This document shows, piece by piece, positions 25,574 to 34,313 of a stretch of DNA of 64,000 nt. The DNA comes from GCA-2732755 sp965228265. GTDB lineage: Bacteria; Planctomycetota; Phycisphaerae; Phycisphaerales; UBA1924. The notes under the pieces were generated by a model. The model saw only the letters and a list, made by a program, of their open reading frames with translations. It searched no databases and was not told where the DNA came from. A program made the position numbers and the translations under genes. Position 1 is the stretch's first letter, and every line of letters begins with the position of its first letter. The stretch spans positions 2,108,001 to 2,172,000 of the forward strand of contig OZ245804.1 in assembly GCA_965228265.1 (NCBI GenBank), written 5' to 3'.

Positions 25574-26584
25574 ATGCTTCGAGCTCGCTGGCGTGGTTTG
25601 GAACTCCCGGCTAAGGTCACCGCTGACCCCAAGTTTCTGGGTAATTCGTTCGCGCGGTTCACGATCGAGCCGTTCGAACGCGGTTTCGGCACCACTATCG
25701 GCAATGCTCTCCGCCGCATCCTCCTGAGTTCGCTCGAGGGTGCCTCGGTCAGCGCTGTCAAGATCAAGGGCGTCGAGCACGAGTTCAGCTCGCTGCCCGG
25801 CGCGATGGAAGATGTCACCGACATCATCCTGAACATCAAGAATCTGGTCGTCCGCTACGAGGGTGAGGAGCCCAAGGTCATGCGCCTTGCCGCTCAGGGC
25901 CCGGGCGAGGTGACCGCCGACCTCATCGAGGCCGATACCTCCATCACGATCATGAACCCGGATCTCGTCATCGCGACGCTGAGCTCCGAGGTGCCCTTCG
26001 AGATGGAGCTGACCGTCAGCAAGGGCCGGGGCTATGTCCCGGCGAGCGAGCAGTACGACTCGAACGAGGACCAGGAAATCGGCCTCATCCCGGTCGACGC
26101 GATCTACTCGCCCGTGCAGCGCGTCCGGTACAAGATCGAAGAGACGCGTGTCGGTCAGAAGACCAACTACGACAAGCTGATTCTTGAGATCTGGACCAAC
26201 GGCACCGTGACGCCCGAGCTGGCGCTCGTCGAGGCCGCCAAGATCCTCCGCAAGCACCTCAACCCGTTCGTGCAGTACTTCGAGCTGGGCCACGACCGTG
26301 TCTCGGAAGAAGCAGCCGCGGCCGCGGGAGTGGACGAGGGCCTGATCCGCAAGCTGGACATGTCCATCGCGGACCTCGACCTTTCGGTGCGTGCGAGCAA
26401 CTGCCTCGAATCGGCGAAGATCGAAACTGTGGCGCAGCTGGTGACCTTCACCGAGCCGGAGCTTCTGAAGCTCCGGGCGTTCGGGCGGACGTCGTTGCGT
26501 GAAGTGAAGCGGAAACTGTTGGACCTCGATCTGGATCTCGGGATGCAGCTTCCCGAGGGTTACCAGGTCACCGCGGGCGCTTAA
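25574..26584 (+). CDS. rpoA: DNA-directed RNA polymerase subunit alpha
   Basis: A 336-residue protein. The N-terminal assembly domain includes FERGFGTTIGNALRRILLSS. The C-terminal domain, from about residue 265, carries the helix-hairpin-helix DNA/UP-element contact region (LSVRASNCLESAKIETVAQL then LKLRAFGRTSLREVK). Normal length. ACGAGGATACTGA precedes the ATG. Located after the S11 gene as in most bacteria. Confidence 0.97.
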   Translation: MLRARWRGLELPAKVTADPKFLGNSFARFTIEPFERGFGTTIGNALRRILLSSLEGASVSAVKIKGVEHEFSSLPGAMEDVTDIILNIKNLVVRYEGEEPKVMRLAAQGPGEVTADLIEADTSITIMNPDLVIATLSSEVPFEMELTVSKGRGYVPASEQYDSNEDQEIGLIPVDAIYSPVQRVRYKIEETRVGQKTNYDKLILEIWTNGTVTPELALVEAAKILRKHLNPFVQYFELGHDRVSEEAAAAAGVDEGLIRKLDMSIADLDLSVRASNCLESAKIETVAQLVTFTEPELLKLRAFGRTSLREVKRKLLDLDLDLGMQLPEGYQVTAGA

Positions 26585-26607
26585 GCCCGAGTGTTTGGAG
26601 CGTAGTG

Positions 26608-27303
26608 ATGCGGCACCGCAAGGCCGGATTTAAACTGAATCGTACGACGGCGCACCGCACAGCGATGCTCCGCAACCTCGCCGCGAGTCTCTTCGAGCAC
26701 GGCCAGGTCGTGACCACGCTGCAGAAGGCCAAGGCCGTGCAGCCCTTCGTCGAGAAGATCGTCACCAAGGCCAAGCGGGGCGACATGCACGCCCGCCGCC
26801 AGGTGATCGCGACCCTCGGCCGGGACCGCAACGCCTTCGCCTGGCGCTACCTGCCCGCCAACGCCACCGAAGAGGAGCGTCAGCGTCACCAGGAAGTCAG
26901 CGAGCAGGCCGAGCAGTTCTTCGATCTGCCGCCCGCCGAGCAGACCCAGCGCAACCGCTACGGCGAGCTGCGTTCGGCTCCGAAGCTGGTCCGCCACATC
27001 TTCGAGAACGTGGCGCCGCGTTTTGCTGACCGTCAGGGCGGCTACACGCGGATCGTCAAGCTCGGCCGTCACCGTCTCGGTGACGCGGGCGAGCTGGTCC
27101 TGCTGCAGTTCGTGGGCGCCGAGGAAGGCCCCGAGATCGGCTCGAGCACGAGCAGCCGTCGCCAGAAGGCCGACCGCCGCGCGAAGTACTTCGATAAGGT
27201 CAAGGCGAACGTGAAGTCCCCGGCCGAGCTCGTCGCTGCAAACGCAGCGCCCGCGGCTCCGGAGGCCGAGGCTTCGGAAGAGGGCGGCGAAGCCGAGAGC
27301 TGA
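26608..27303 (+). CDS. rplQ: 50S ribosomal protein L17, enlarged
   Basis: A 231-residue protein; the usual length is 115-130. The family start RHRKAGFKLNRTTAHRTAML and the later FADRQGGYTRIVKLGRHRLGD are present. Between them an insert of about 45 residues (around residues 83-128) is charged and helical. After the core come about 70 residues: a basic stretch (SRRQKADRRAKYFDK) then an Ala/Glu tail. ATG 26608 follows TTTGGAG; a GTG one codon earlier is possible. It is the last gene of the operon. Confidence 0.94.
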   Translation: MRHRKAGFKLNRTTAHRTAMLRNLAASLFEHGQVVTTLQKAKAVQPFVEKIVTKAKRGDMHARRQVIATLGRDRNAFAWRYLPANATEEERQRHQEVSEQAEQFFDLPPAEQTQRNRYGELRSAPKLVRHIFENVAPRFADRQGGYTRIVKLGRHRLGDAGELVLLQFVGAEEGPEIGSSTSSRRQKADRRAKYFDKVKANVKSPAELVAANAAPAAPEAEASEEGGEAES

Positions 27304-27341
27304 ACCATCCGAACCGAATCGCCGAACTGATTCGATCTTTC

Positions 27342-27377
27342 ACGCGGCCGATCCTTGCGATCGGCCGCGTTGTTTTT
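27342..27377 (+). terminator. Intrinsic terminator of the ribosomal operon
   Basis: Perfect 12-bp stem (ACGCGGCCGATC at 27342-27353 and its complement at 27359-27370), a 5-base loop and then TGTTTTT. It starts 39 bases after the rplQ stop. Confidence 0.92.
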
Positions 27378-27420
27378 CGGAGGTCTGTGCGTGCGAATCG
27401 GGTCTGCTATGATCCGCGCG

Positions 27421-28458
27421 ATGTCGGACTTCATGCAGACAATGGACGATCTGGAACGCTCGGGGCTCGCGCTGCTCGGTCTTGTGAAAGACGCCGAGGG
27501 GCTCGAGGCGTGGCGTGTGAGTTACCTCGGGACCAAGGGACAACTCAAGGCCGCGATGGGCGGCATGAAGGACGTCGCCAAGGAAGACAAGCCCGCCGCC
27601 GGTGCCAAGGCGAACGCCGTCAAGAAAGCACTGGAAGCCGCCTTCGAGGCCAAGCAGGGCGAGCTCTCGGGCGGGTCCGTCGGTCTCAGCGGGATCGACC
27701 TGACCGAGCCCGGGCAGATTGAAGCCAAGGCACTCGGGCGACAGCACATCATCACGCGCGTGCGCGACGAGCTCGTCGAGGTGTGCGCGCGGCTCGGGTT
27801 CGATGTCGCCGAGGGGCCCGAGCTCGAAGACGACGAACACAACTTCATCAAGCTCAACATCCCCGCCGATCACCCGGCCCGTGACCCGATCGACAACTTC
27901 TACGTGGACGACCCCGCCAAGGCCGAACGCCCGCGGATGCTGCGGAGCCAGACTTCGACGGTGCAGATCCGCACGATGGAGAAGGCCGTGCGCGAGGGCT
28001 CGGGTCCGCCGATCAAGGTGATCTCGCCCGGCCGCGTGTACCGCCCCGACACGGTCGACGCGACGCACAGCTTCATGTTCCACCAACTCGAAGGCCTCTA
28101 CATCGATCGCGGCGTCTCGATGTCGGACCTCAAGTCCACGCTGCTGCAGTTCGCCCGCGCGTACTTCGGTGAAGACGCGGAGGTGCGTCTGCGCCCGAGC
28201 TTCTTCCCCTTCACCGAGCCCTCGGCCGAGTTCGATATGAAGATCAGCCTGCGCCCGGACAAGCCTGCGTCATGGGTTGAGCTTGGCGGCTGCGGCATGG
28301 TCGACCCGAACGTGCTCGCCGCCTGCGGCATCGACCCGGAAGTCTGGACCGGCTTCGCGTGGGGCTTCGGCATCGAACGCCTGGCCATGGGCAAGTACGG
28401 CATACCCGACATCCGCATGCTCTTCGAGAACGATGTGCGGTTCCTGAATCAGCTCTGA
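27421..28458 (+). CDS. pheS: Phenylalanine--tRNA ligase alpha subunit
   Basis: A 345-residue class II synthetase subunit. The N-terminal coiled coil with VSYLGTKGQL aligns with E. coli PheS from ATG 27421. Motif 2 region: PGRVYRPDTVDATHSFMFHQLEG. Then FFPFTEPSAEFD and the motif 3-like GFAWGFGIERLAM. A GTG at 27391 has a good GGAGG 7 bases upstream and would add 10 residues; both starts are open. The upstream terminator means it has its own transcript. pheT, its obligate partner, is not next to it: a convergent gene follows. Confidence 0.95.
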   Translation: MSDFMQTMDDLERSGLALLGLVKDAEGLEAWRVSYLGTKGQLKAAMGGMKDVAKEDKPAAGAKANAVKKALEAAFEAKQGELSGGSVGLSGIDLTEPGQIEAKALGRQHIITRVRDELVEVCARLGFDVAEGPELEDDEHNFIKLNIPADHPARDPIDNFYVDDPAKAERPRMLRSQTSTVQIRTMEKAVREGSGPPIKVISPGRVYRPDTVDATHSFMFHQLEGLYIDRGVSMSDLKSTLLQFARAYFGEDAEVRLRPSFFPFTEPSAEFDMKISLRPDKPASWVELGGCGMVDPNVLAACGIDPEVWTGFAWGFGIERLAMGKYGIPDIRMLFENDVRFLNQL

Positions 28459-28463
28459 TTCGT

Positions 28464-28535
28464 GTGTCGGAGGCTTCCAGCCTCCGATGGACGCTTTGAA
28501 TCAGGACGGCCGCGGAGGCTGGAAGCCTCCGACAC
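28464..28535. repeat. 23-bp perfect inverted repeat element
   Basis: Arms at 28464-28486 and 28513-28535 are exact reverse complements, with a 26-base spacer. Each arm is itself a near-palindrome (GGAGGCT-TCC-AGCCTCC). The element fills the gap between convergent pheS and the pseudouridine synthase gene, so it could end transcription from both sides. Its shape also fits a REP/MITE-like dispersed repeat. No second copy was seen in this window. Confidence 0.8.
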
Positions 28536-28546
28536 TGGTGGTCTCT

Positions 28547-30250
28547 CTACGCCTTCACCGCCCGGATGCACAGGAACATCGGGATCTCACGCCTTGCGCG
28601 GTTCTCTTCATCGGCGCGGGGGCCCGGCTCGCTTCGGCGTCGGCTTGGCCATTCTTCGAGGTCGTCGATCATCAGCCCCGCGGCCCCGAACGCCTTGACG
28701 TAGTGCTCGAGCGGGCGGTGGTGGGTGAGTGTCTGCACGGGCTTGCCGCCCGAGGCGACCTCGCCCGGGTTCATGATGATCGGTTCGGCGGCTGCCGAGA
28801 GATACGCATCGACGCGTCGGTACTGCTTCTGCTTCGAGGCCCGCTCGCCTTCCCAACCCCAACTCGAACGCGCGGGCGAGCGGAACGCGGGGTGGAGGAT
28901 CACCGCGACAAATCGCCCGCCGGATCTCAGCAGCTTGCTCGCGCCTTCAAGGACGTCGGAAATGGGGTTGATGTTCATGAGAGCCATGACGCACGTCGCC
29001 GCGTCGTATGGCTCGGCTCTGAGGTCTTGTGGCAGTTCGCCGAGCTTGCGTGCATCGCCGACGGCAAACCGCGAGCCGGCAAGCTTACGCTTGGTCGCAA
29101 GGTCGATGAGTGCAGGCGAGGCGTCGACGCCCGTGACGGATGCGCCGAGGTTGGTGATGGCGTCGGCCAGGCGTCCCTCGCCGCAGGCGATGTCGAGGAC
29201 GCGTTCACCCGGCTTGGGCGCGAGCAGTCCCACGGTGCCCGGGACGATGACCTCGGCGAAGTGGTCGCTGCGCCCGCTCGTCTGGTACTCGCCGTACCAC
29301 TCGCTGACCTCGTCCCACCCGGCATCCCCGGCGGGGCGGTTCTTGGGGGATTCGCGCTTCACGATCGGCGCGGTTTCCCCGGGCGACGGAGTGATGGCTT
29401 TGGCAGGCTGCAAGCCCGCGGCTTCGTAGAACTCGGCCGGCGCGGGGCAGAAATACCGCACCCGTTGTCCAGAGCCCGGGTGACGGAATGCCAGCTCGCT
29501 CGCGTGGAGCGCGAGACGGTTGAAGCGTGAGGCGCCCTTGCCGTAACGCACATCGCCCACGAGCGGGTGCCCGAGGCTGGCCATGTGGACGCGGATCTGG
29601 TGCTTGCGTCCGGTTTCGAGCTTGAGCTGCACAAGCGAGTGCCCTTTGCCGACGCCCAGCACGCGGTAGTGCGTGACCGCGGGGCGGGCCTCGGAGGCAT
29701 CGCCGCGTGAGCCGCGGTAGCGCTGGTCGGGCACTTCGACGACGTGACCGCCGGGTTCCTCGCGGAGCAGAGACTGCACCGTGCCCGTGGCGTCCTTGCC
29801 GCCGGCGACTTCGCCATCAACGAGCGCGATGTAATGCCGGTCGATGCGCCGGGCGCGGAGGTCGTCCTTGAGCCAGTCGAGTGCGGGCTTGGACTTGGCG
29901 AAAATGAGCAGGCCAGATGCGTCGAGGTCGAGGCGGTGCACGACGAACGCGCGGGCATCGCGGCCGCCCTTGGCGCGAGCGTACTGCTTGACCATGTCGT
30001 AGAGCGTCGGCCGCGAGCCGGGCTTGGGCATCGCGCTGACGATGCCCGCGGGCTTGTTCACGATGAGGATGTCCGCGTCCTCGTGGATGATGTCCAGCTC
30101 GCGCGGCAGTCGCTCGCGCCGGCTGCCGTAAGGCTTGCCGGGAGCCTTGTTCGTCCGCTTGGGCGAACCGCGATATGCGGGGCGGTCATCGTTGCCCTGC
30201 TTGCGGGGTTTGCGTGGCTTTCGTGGTGGGCGGGGCTTGGGGCTGGTCAT
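28547..30250 (-). CDS. RluA/RluD-family pseudouridine synthase fused to a class I methyltransferase
   Basis: A 567-residue protein. Residues 1-48 are a basic Pro/Lys/Arg leader. Residues about 50-280 are an RluA-type pseudouridine synthase: VNKPAGIVSA, the catalytic motif HRLDLDASGLLIF with D108, and GRKHQIRVHMASLGHPLVGD. Residues about 310-567 are a SAM-dependent methyltransferase with motif I VLDIACGEGRL (351-361) and GVDASP. The substrate is presumably rRNA or tRNA, with both activities acting on RNA or one acting elsewhere. The start ATG 30250 overlaps the coaB stop (ATGA); an in-frame ATG at 30322 lies inside coaB. The domains could be two ancestral genes fused; no internal stop or frameshift is seen. 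Confidence 0.85.
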   Translation of the reverse strand: MTSPKPRPPRKPRKPRKQGNDDRPAYRGSPKRTNKAPGKPYGSRRERLPRELDIIHEDADILIVNKPAGIVSAMPKPGSRPTLYDMVKQYARAKGGRDARAFVVHRLDLDASGLLIFAKSKPALDWLKDDLRARRIDRHYIALVDGEVAGGKDATGTVQSLLREEPGGHVVEVPDQRYRGSRGDASEARPAVTHYRVLGVGKGHSLVQLKLETGRKHQIRVHMASLGHPLVGDVRYGKGASRFNRLALHASELAFRHPGSGQRVRYFCPAPAEFYEAAGLQPAKAITPSPGETAPIVKRESPKNRPAGDAGWDEVSEWYGEYQTSGRSDHFAEVIVPGTVGLLAPKPGERVLDIACGEGRLADAITNLGASVTGVDASPALIDLATKRKLAGSRFAVGDARKLGELPQDLRAEPYDAATCVMALMNINPISDVLEGASKLLRSGGRFVAVILHPAFRSPARSSWGWEGERASKQKQYRRVDAYLSAAAEPIIMNPGEVASGGKPVQTLTHHRPLEHYVKAFGAAGLMIDDLEEWPSRRRSEPGPRADEENRARREIPMFLCIRAVKA

Positions 30251-31005
30251 GCGTCGGTGCTCGTGGAGGATTTGCGGGCACACTTTGCGAGCCACGCGTC
30301 GTGGAGTATTGGCAGGAGCCACCGGGCAAACTCGCTCTTGGAGAGTCGCCCCGAAGACTGCTCGAACGTTTGGAGTGCTTCGGAAGCAATCAGCGTTGCC
30401 TCGATGTCCTTGGCCTCCATCGTTTCGAGCGGGTTGGCGACGATCAGGTCCACGCCCTTTCGGCGGAGTTTGGCGGTCGCGGCTTCATGCAGGCCCTCGG
30501 CCGGTTCGAGCGCGAAGCCAACCAGGAGCTGATCGGCCCGGGCGTGCCGGCTGCTCGTGGCGAGCAGATCGGGTGTTGGCTTCAACTCGAGCGAGAGCGT
30601 CCCGCTTTCTGATCGCCGGATCTTGCCCCCAAGATCGGGAGCAGCGGGGGTGTAGTCCGCGACCGCTGCAGCCATGATGAGGATGTCGCACTCTGGAAGG
30701 GAGCTGTTCAGAGCCGAGGCAAGGTTGTCGGTTGACCGGAAACGCGTGACCCGGATCGGGTCATCCCCCGGCGCAAGGTGTGTCGGCCCAAGCAGCAGAT
30801 GCGTGGGCCAGCCCAGTGTGGAGCCGTGGTTGGCAAGCTCGATCCCGAGGCGTCCCGACGAACGATTGCCGAGATACCGGACGGCATCGATCGGTTCGTG
30901 GGTCGGACCAGCGGTGATGAGAAGGCGGGGGGATTCTGGAGCGTGAGGGAACGGGTGGGGTGGTTTCTTCGTAGTCATGAATGCGGTTGTCCGCGGCCGG
31001 GGCAT
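30247..31005 (-). CDS. coaB: Phosphopantothenate--cysteine ligase (stand-alone CoaB domain)
   Basis: A 252-residue protein matching the C-terminal half of CoaBC/Dfp, which joins cysteine to phosphopantothenate in coenzyme A synthesis. Motifs: ITAGPTHEPIDAVRYLGNRS followed by SGRLG, AAAVADYTP, KIRRSE, LKPTPDLLA and VGFALE. The CoaC flavoprotein decarboxylase half is absent from the window. Start 31005 is used; ATG 30978 would remove nine residues and neither has a strong ribosome site. Translationally coupled to the downstream pseudouridine synthase gene. Confidence 0.9.
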   Translation of the reverse strand: MPRPRTTAFMTTKKPPHPFPHAPESPRLLITAGPTHEPIDAVRYLGNRSSGRLGIELANHGSTLGWPTHLLLGPTHLAPGDDPIRVTRFRSTDNLASALNSSLPECDILIMAAAVADYTPAAPDLGGKIRRSESGTLSLELKPTPDLLATSSRHARADQLLVGFALEPAEGLHEAATAKLRRKGVDLIVANPLETMEAKDIEATLIASEALQTFEQSSGRLSKSEFARWLLPILHDAWLAKCARKSSTSTDA

Positions 31006-31212
31006 CTCGGACGGGGGCCGCCTGCTCTGCCCGCCTCAACGGCTTACAGTATGCTGACGGGGCGGCAGCCGGCGGGTACGCCAGCCGGGAGGCGTCGGTC
31101 CGCAAGGGCCGGGCGGGACGCCGCAGACTGCGAGAACACCAACACCCGGCACCACGGGGCGAGAGCGTCCCGGTGGAGAGGCCGCAGAACCGACCAGGAA
31201 CGACGATCACGC

Positions 31213-32964
31213 ATGGCACGATCCAGAAAGAAACTCGGTGAGATCCTCGTCAGGCAGGGGGCCTGCTCGGCCCCGCAGGTCGAGAAAGGCCTGGCGTTGG
31301 CAAAGGGCTCCGGCAAACGCATCGGCGAAGCGCTCATTGAGGCCGGCTTCATCAAAGAGAAAGACGTCGCCAAGGCGCTTGCCGAGCAGTTCGGGATGGA
31401 GTTCGTGGATCTCGGGACCAACGAGGGCGTCGCCTCGGTCGAGCCCGACCTGATCCCGGAAGAGCTCATCAAGAAGCACTTCATCCTGCCCCAGGGCAAG
31501 TCGGGCAGCCGGATGAAGCTCATCGTCCACGACCCGGTCAATATCGAGCTGATGGACATGCTGCGGTTCCGTCTCAACGTTGAGATCGATCCGCGGATCG
31601 CCGCCAAGGGCGACATCAAGGTCTTCATCGAGAACCACTTCCGCTCGGGCGGGAGCATCGTGGACTCGAAACAGATCAGCGCCGACGAGTCGCTTGTCAC
31701 GGACTCGATCGATAAGTCGATCGACAGCTCCGTCGACAAGTCGATGGACAAGTCCATCGACGTCTCGGGCGACGACGCGCCGATCGTCAAGCTGTGGAAC
31801 CGCATCCTGACCGAAGCGGTCAACATGCGTGCTTCCGACGTCCACCTCGAGCCGATGTCCGACCGCGTGCGTCTGCGGTACCGCATCGACGGCGTGTGTA
31901 TCGAGCGCGACAACCTGCCCAAGCGCATGCAGCGGGCGCTGCTCAGCCGAATCAAGCTGATGGCCGGCATGAACATCGCCGAGAAGCGCATTCCGCAGGA
32001 CGGCCGAATCAAACTGCCGATGGACGACGATGTCGTCATCGACTTCCGTGTGTCGGCCTGTCCGATCTACCACGGCGAGTCGGTCGTGATGCGTATCCTG
32101 CGCCCCGACGCGGTCCGTATCGGTCTGGTCAATCTCGGCTTCGAGCAGGACAACCTCGACGTCTTCAACAAGATCATCCGGCGACCCAACGGCATCTTCC
32201 TCGTGACAGGCCCGACCGGTTCGGGTAAGACAACCACGCTCTACTCCGCGCTCGACGTGCTCAACCGGCCGGACAAGAAGATCATCACCGCCGAGGACCC
32301 CGTCGAATACAACTTCGACGGCATCAACCAGTGTCAGGTGCGCGAGTCGATCGGCTTCACGTTCAGTTCGATCCTCCGATCCATGCTGCGTCAGGCGCCC
32401 AACATCATCCTCGTCGGTGAGATTCGAGATAAGGAAGTGGGCGAGATCGCGATCCAGGCCGCCCTGACGGGTCACCTTGTGTTCTCGACCCTTCACACGA
32501 ACGACGCGCCCAGCGCCATCACGCGTCTGATCGACATGGGCATCAAGCCCTTCCTTGTGGCCAGTTCGATCCAGGCGGTCATGGCTCAGCGTCTGATCCG
32601 TGTGCTGTTCGACGGCTCGAAGGAGCTCGCCGAGCCGCACGAGCTGGATCACAAGTTCCTCCGCCTGATCGGCATGACACCCGAGGAGGCCGAGGGCCGC
32701 GTGTACAAGCCGGTGCCCTGCGCCCAGTCCCCGACGGGATACAAGGGCCGAAAGGCGATCTTCGAGATGATGCTGATGGACGCGACGATCCGCGAAGCGG
32801 CGTTCCAGCTCGCACCCGTGTCCGAGCTTCGCAGGCTGGCGCTTCAGAACGGGATGCGTCCGCTCGTAGAGGACGGCAAGCTGAAGGTGCTCTCGGGCAC
32901 CACCACCCCGGACGAGATCGCCCGCGTGTCGCAGGTGGAAGAAGGCACCGGAGTGATCGACTGA
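31213..32964 (+). CDS. GspE/PilB-family assembly ATPase, first copy
   Basis: A 583-residue hexameric ATPase that powers pilus or pseudopilus assembly. The N-terminal MshEN-like domain (KLGEILVRQG, then KRIGEALIEAGFIKEKDV) is followed by an odd Ser/Ile/Asp/Lys repeat at about residues 155-178 (SIDKSIDSSVDKSMDKS). The motor has Walker A GPTGSGKTTT from G333, an Asp box ITAEDPVEY and Walker B ILVGEIRDKE. The zinc-binding tetracysteine loop normal for GspE/PilB is missing: only one Cys lies before TGYKGR. ATG 31213 has AGGA about 13 bases upstream; the frame is open earlier but reads through coaB antisense. Confidence 0.92.
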   Translation: MARSRKKLGEILVRQGACSAPQVEKGLALAKGSGKRIGEALIEAGFIKEKDVAKALAEQFGMEFVDLGTNEGVASVEPDLIPEELIKKHFILPQGKSGSRMKLIVHDPVNIELMDMLRFRLNVEIDPRIAAKGDIKVFIENHFRSGGSIVDSKQISADESLVTDSIDKSIDSSVDKSMDKSIDVSGDDAPIVKLWNRILTEAVNMRASDVHLEPMSDRVRLRYRIDGVCIERDNLPKRMQRALLSRIKLMAGMNIAEKRIPQDGRIKLPMDDDVVIDFRVSACPIYHGESVVMRILRPDAVRIGLVNLGFEQDNLDVFNKIIRRPNGIFLVTGPTGSGKTTTLYSALDVLNRPDKKIITAEDPVEYNFDGINQCQVRESIGFTFSSILRSMLRQAPNIILVGEIRDKEVGEIAIQAALTGHLVFSTLHTNDAPSAITRLIDMGIKPFLVASSIQAVMAQRLIRVLFDGSKELAEPHELDHKFLRLIGMTPEEAEGRVYKPVPCAQSPTGYKGRKAIFEMMLMDATIREAAFQLAPVSELRRLALQNGMRPLVEDGKLKVLSGTTTPDEIARVSQVEEGTGVID

Positions 32965-33017
32965 TAGATGTGTACCACCGGGGCTGAGGCCGCCGGGATG
33001 TAAGCCGGAGCGACTCG

Positions 33018-34136
33018 ATGTCGACGATGCAGATTGACCGACTGCTTGACACCATGATCAAGCTTGGCGCGAACGACCTTCACCTGACCGTGGGCAGGCC
33101 CCCGACGCTGCGCCTCCACGGCTCGCTGAGGAACCTCCAGACCAAGGTGCTCGATTCCGAGTCGATGGTGGGTCTGATGAAGTCCATCACGCCCGAGCAG
33201 AAGCAGCAGGAACTCGCCGAGGAGGGCGGCACTGACTTCGGCTTCGCCTACGGCGACAAGGCCCGATTCCGTGTTTCGGTCTTCCGCCAGCGCGGCGACC
33301 TTGCCATGGTGCTCAGGCTTATTCCCAATAAACTGCTCACGTTCGACCAGATCGGTCTGCCCGATGTCTGTAAGGACCTGATCCGAAGACCCCGAGGCCT
33401 GTTCCTCGTGACGGGGCCGACGGGTTCGGGCAAGACGACGTCACTGGCGACGATGATCGACCACGTGAACATGAATCTCGAGCGGCACATCGTCACGATG
33501 GAAGACCCGATCGAGTACTACCACTACCACAAGAAGTCGATCGTGAATCAGCGTGAGGTCGGGACCGACGTGCCGACGTTCGCCGAGGCGCTCAGGCGCG
33601 CACTGCGTCAGGACCCCGACTGCATCCTCGTGGGTGAAATGCGAGACCTCGAGACGATCGAAGCCGCGGTGCGAGCGGCCGAGACGGGTCACTTGGTGTT
33701 CGGAACGCTCCACACGACCGGTGCTGCCAAGACCATCGACCGTGTGGTCGACGCCTTCCCGGTGACCCAGCAGAACCAGATCCGCGTGCAGCTCTCGACC
33801 GCCCTGATCTGCGTGCTCAGCCAGGTGCTGCTGGGCCGGATCGACACCAAGGGCATGGTCGCGGCGTACGAGTTCCTGGTCGTGACGCCCGCTATCGCGA
33901 ACCTCATCCGCGACGGCAAAAGCTTCCGTATCGACTCGGCGATCCAGACCGGTAAGAAGTTCGGCATGCAGCTGCTCGACGACCACCTCTGGTCGCTCTA
34001 CACGCGCGGCATGATCGCGGCCGACGAGATGATCGACAAGGGCAAGAACCCGCAAGACCTGACCGCCAAGGTCCACCAGCTCGGGCACACCGTGGGCCGG
34101 GCCGAGCTGGACGAAGAAGACGTCAAGGCGGAGTAG
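33018..34136 (+). CDS. pilT: Type IV pilus retraction ATPase PilT
   Basis: A 372-residue hexameric ATPase that depolymerises pili. Short N-terminal PAS-like domain, Walker A GPTGSGKTTS from G133, Asp box TMEDPIEYY, Walker B ILVGEMRDLET, and the His box TGHLVFGTLHTTGAAKTIDR. The PilT-specific AIxNLIR motif is present as AIANLIRDGK. Presence of a retraction motor argues that the locus makes dynamic pili and not only a type II secretion pseudopilus. The gene lies between two assembly ATPase genes. Confidence 0.94.
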   Translation: MSTMQIDRLLDTMIKLGANDLHLTVGRPPTLRLHGSLRNLQTKVLDSESMVGLMKSITPEQKQQELAEEGGTDFGFAYGDKARFRVSVFRQRGDLAMVLRLIPNKLLTFDQIGLPDVCKDLIRRPRGLFLVTGPTGSGKTTSLATMIDHVNMNLERHIVTMEDPIEYYHYHKKSIVNQREVGTDVPTFAEALRRALRQDPDCILVGEMRDLETIEAAVRAAETGHLVFGTLHTTGAAKTIDRVVDAFPVTQQNQIRVQLSTALICVLSQVLLGRIDTKGMVAAYEFLVVTPAIANLIRDGKSFRIDSAIQTGKKFGMQLLDDHLWSLYTRGMIAADEMIDKGKNPQDLTAKVHQLGHTVGRAELDEEDVKAE

Positions 34137-34270
34137 TTCGGGTTCTGGTCAATGGCTGCCTGGGCCGCCACTGCGGCTTTCATGGTAGAGAATCCGGCTG
34201 TCGAATGGCCTCCAGAGGCCGTTTACGGGGGTTCGGGGGCCAACCGGACCCGTTGAGATGCGAAGATAGT

Positions 34271-34276
34271 TATAAC
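34271..34276 (+). promoter_or_regulatory. Possible -10 element before second ATPase gene
   Basis: TATAAC lies in the 177-base gap between pilT and the second ATPase gene, 38 bases before its ATG. No convincing -35 hexamer sits 16-18 bases upstream, so this is weak. Confidence 0.25.
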
Positions 34277-34313
34277 GCGATGCGGGGCAACCCCAAGTCG
34301 CGGAGGATGTGGC

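Noticed and set aside
31050..31055. TATGCT as a promoter for the first ATPase gene
   Set aside because: No -35 hexamer at acceptable spacing and no TGn extension.
34207..34220. GGCCTC-CA-GAGGCC palindrome after pilT as a terminator
   Set aside because: The loop would be only two bases without losing pairs, and no T-run follows.
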